From Enterobacter sp. JBIWA008 (GTDB taxonomy: Bacteria; Pseudomonadota; Gammaproteobacteria; Enterobacterales; Enterobacteriaceae): a stretch of 64,000 nt of DNA. A program made the translations under genes and the position numbers. Positions 63,131 to 64,000 of this stretch are shown here, one piece after another (within the stretch, counting starts at the first letter, position 1; every line of letters starts with the position of its first letter). A model generated the notes under the pieces. The model worked only from the letters and a program-made list of their open reading frames with translations, was not told the DNA's origin and did not search any database. The DNA lies in the NCBI RefSeq assembly GCF_019968765.1, contig NZ_CP074152.1:9532-73531 (forward strand). The letters are read 5' to 3'.

Positions 63131-63261
63131 TGGACTGACCCCGCCCCGGTAGACGATCCTGCCCTATAGTTTGAGCATAGCAACTGTCTTTCGAGTGCGA
63201 CTACGAAGCATGCTGGTGATACATCGGTTCCCATGCTGTCTACGGGCGTGGGGTCAGTCCA
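63131..63261. mobile_element. 131-bp mini-element with IS3-type ends and an IS110 tail
   Basis: Bounded by TGGACTGACCCCGCCCCGGT at the left and the complementary CGGGCGTGGGGTCAGTCCA at the right, matching the two ends of the composite at 49168-53835. The interior (about 63170-63240) is the 3' end of the IS110 transposase in reverse (encoding the PMYHQHAS region with changes). It is an internally deleted derivative, without any transposase. Confidence 0.7.
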
Positions 63262-63360
63262 AAAACGGAACTCAGGACATGCAAACTATCGAGACTGCTC
63301 AGCGGTGACGTTCGCCCTGAATGGGCGCTATCGTTCCTCAAAATCCCGGGGTCCATCAAC

Positions 63361-63545
63361 ATGAAAAATCTGCGTGTCTATCAGAACAACACACCCTCAT
63401 CCAACTTGGTGGAAGAGAAGATTGGTGAGCGGGTTGAATCGCTCAGACACGAAGTGAAAGTGGTCGGCAAACACGGCTTGTAGTAGATTAAGGCCATTCC
63501 AGATGAAGTTGTGGATGAATATTCCTCCCGTGTCCGAAAATAAGA
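63361..63545 (+). pseudogene. Fused relic of traD and traI
   Basis: The + strand first encodes KNLRVYQNNTPSSNLVEEKI, like the TraD segment LRTFLRNSPAANLVEEKI of F. It continues in the same frame with ERVESLRHEVKVVGKHGL, two stops, then IKAIPDEVVDEYSSRVRK, like ERVEALGHEVEEVGKHGMWE in the TraI at 11.7 kb. So a second, diverged set of transfer genes has collapsed into this fragment. Confidence 0.7.
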
Positions 63546-64000
63546 GGGGCTGTTGTGCGAGCCTGGCCCTGGTTTAGCATCTAAACTATCGACGGTTAGC
63601 TGGCCTAACATCTGGTAAAATTACTGACGAGAAGGTAGTATTCGGATCGTCAGCGATCGTCTTGTGGTGGGACAGATTGTTGATTCAGAATACTTTTGTG
63701 ACCTAACTCAAACTGACGGTTTGACTGCTTTGTGGTGAGGCAGATGGGTGGCAGAAGATGGTTTTACGGAAGAAATGCGGACTTCCGGAAACAAACAGGG
63801 ACAGGACGTGCCCAGTAAAACGTTCAGGAGCAGGTTACGGGATTTCCCGGAACCTGAATGCACAAACCCCCCGATAACTGTCATCAACTTGGCGGAAGAG
63901 TCAGATATCAGGGGGTCCAAAAGCAGGCGCGTTGCCTGTGAAGGATTATAACGCATGCACCATAGAAAACAACACCCGGCCGCCATAAGAACAGGCCGCC
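63546..64000. other. Right end of window, no intact gene
   Basis: Short frames on both strands (for example + strand 63748-63951) have no recognisable products. Given the tra relic to the left, this is probably decayed plasmid backbone. Confidence 0.4.

Overview
The window looks like part of a large resistance plasmid from the Enterobacterales, most likely the Enterobacter cloacae complex. The evidence is an iteron replicon with its Rep protein, two unrelated partition systems, a umuDC operon under a LexA box, leading-region genes and a scarred remnant of an F-type transfer region, followed by about 48 kb of accessory islands separated by broken insertion sequences. The combination of replicon, parA and umuDC resembles IncR-type plasmids, but I could not confirm this by comparison.

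Layout. 1-3.5 kb: partial hypothetical gene, ParA/ribbon-helix-helix cassette embedded in ATGAAATC-type repeats, 13 iterons at 36-bp spacing, Rep and DnaA boxes. 3.6-5.4 kb: umuDC. 5.4-7.5 kb: ParM/StbB partition operon. 7.6-13.7 kb: leading-region genes (methyltransferase, DUF1380), each group preceded by a repeated leader; then a chimera of an antirestriction N-terminus with a probable TraD tail; a TraI that keeps its relaxase but has lost its helicase; and a DsbA-like exported protein. 14.6-17.4 kb: an unknown gene, a tyrosine recombinase and an NTF2-like protein. 18.3-23.6 kb: an AT-rich tripartite tricarboxylate transporter operon with an ornithine-cyclodeaminase-family enzyme and a hydrolase.

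25.4-63.1 kb is the most unusual part. Two nearly identical copies (about 5.75 kb each, same orientation) of a locus encoding a giant inverse autotransporter/intimin-like adhesin with nine 103-residue Ig-like repeats lie at 25.75-31.5 kb and 57.4-63.1 kb. Between them are relics of several insertion sequences, an EAL phosphodiesterase, a ToxR-like/FidL-like regulator pair, a beta-helix protein, an archaic (Csu-like, spore-coat-U) chaperone-usher pilus operon, a class A carbapenemase of the FRI/NMC-A/IMI type with its divergent LysR regulator, an IS3-family element carrying both a group II intron and an IS110-family element, an Rpn-family nuclease gene, a DUF2913 cluster, and an alpha-carbonic anhydrase beside a single Tn3-type 38-bp inverted repeat. 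The direct repeats bracket a unit of about 31.6 kb that homologous recombination could delete or amplify, carbapenemase included.

How it fits together. The backbone maintains the plasmid (replication, two partition systems, SOS mutagenesis), but self-transfer appears lost in this window. The accessory part combines adhesion (two adhesins, one pilus), candidate regulation of adhesion (c-di-GMP phosphodiesterase, ToxR-like/FidL-like pair, IprA-like regulator) and carbapenem resistance. I saw no tRNA or rRNA genes and no CRISPR array.
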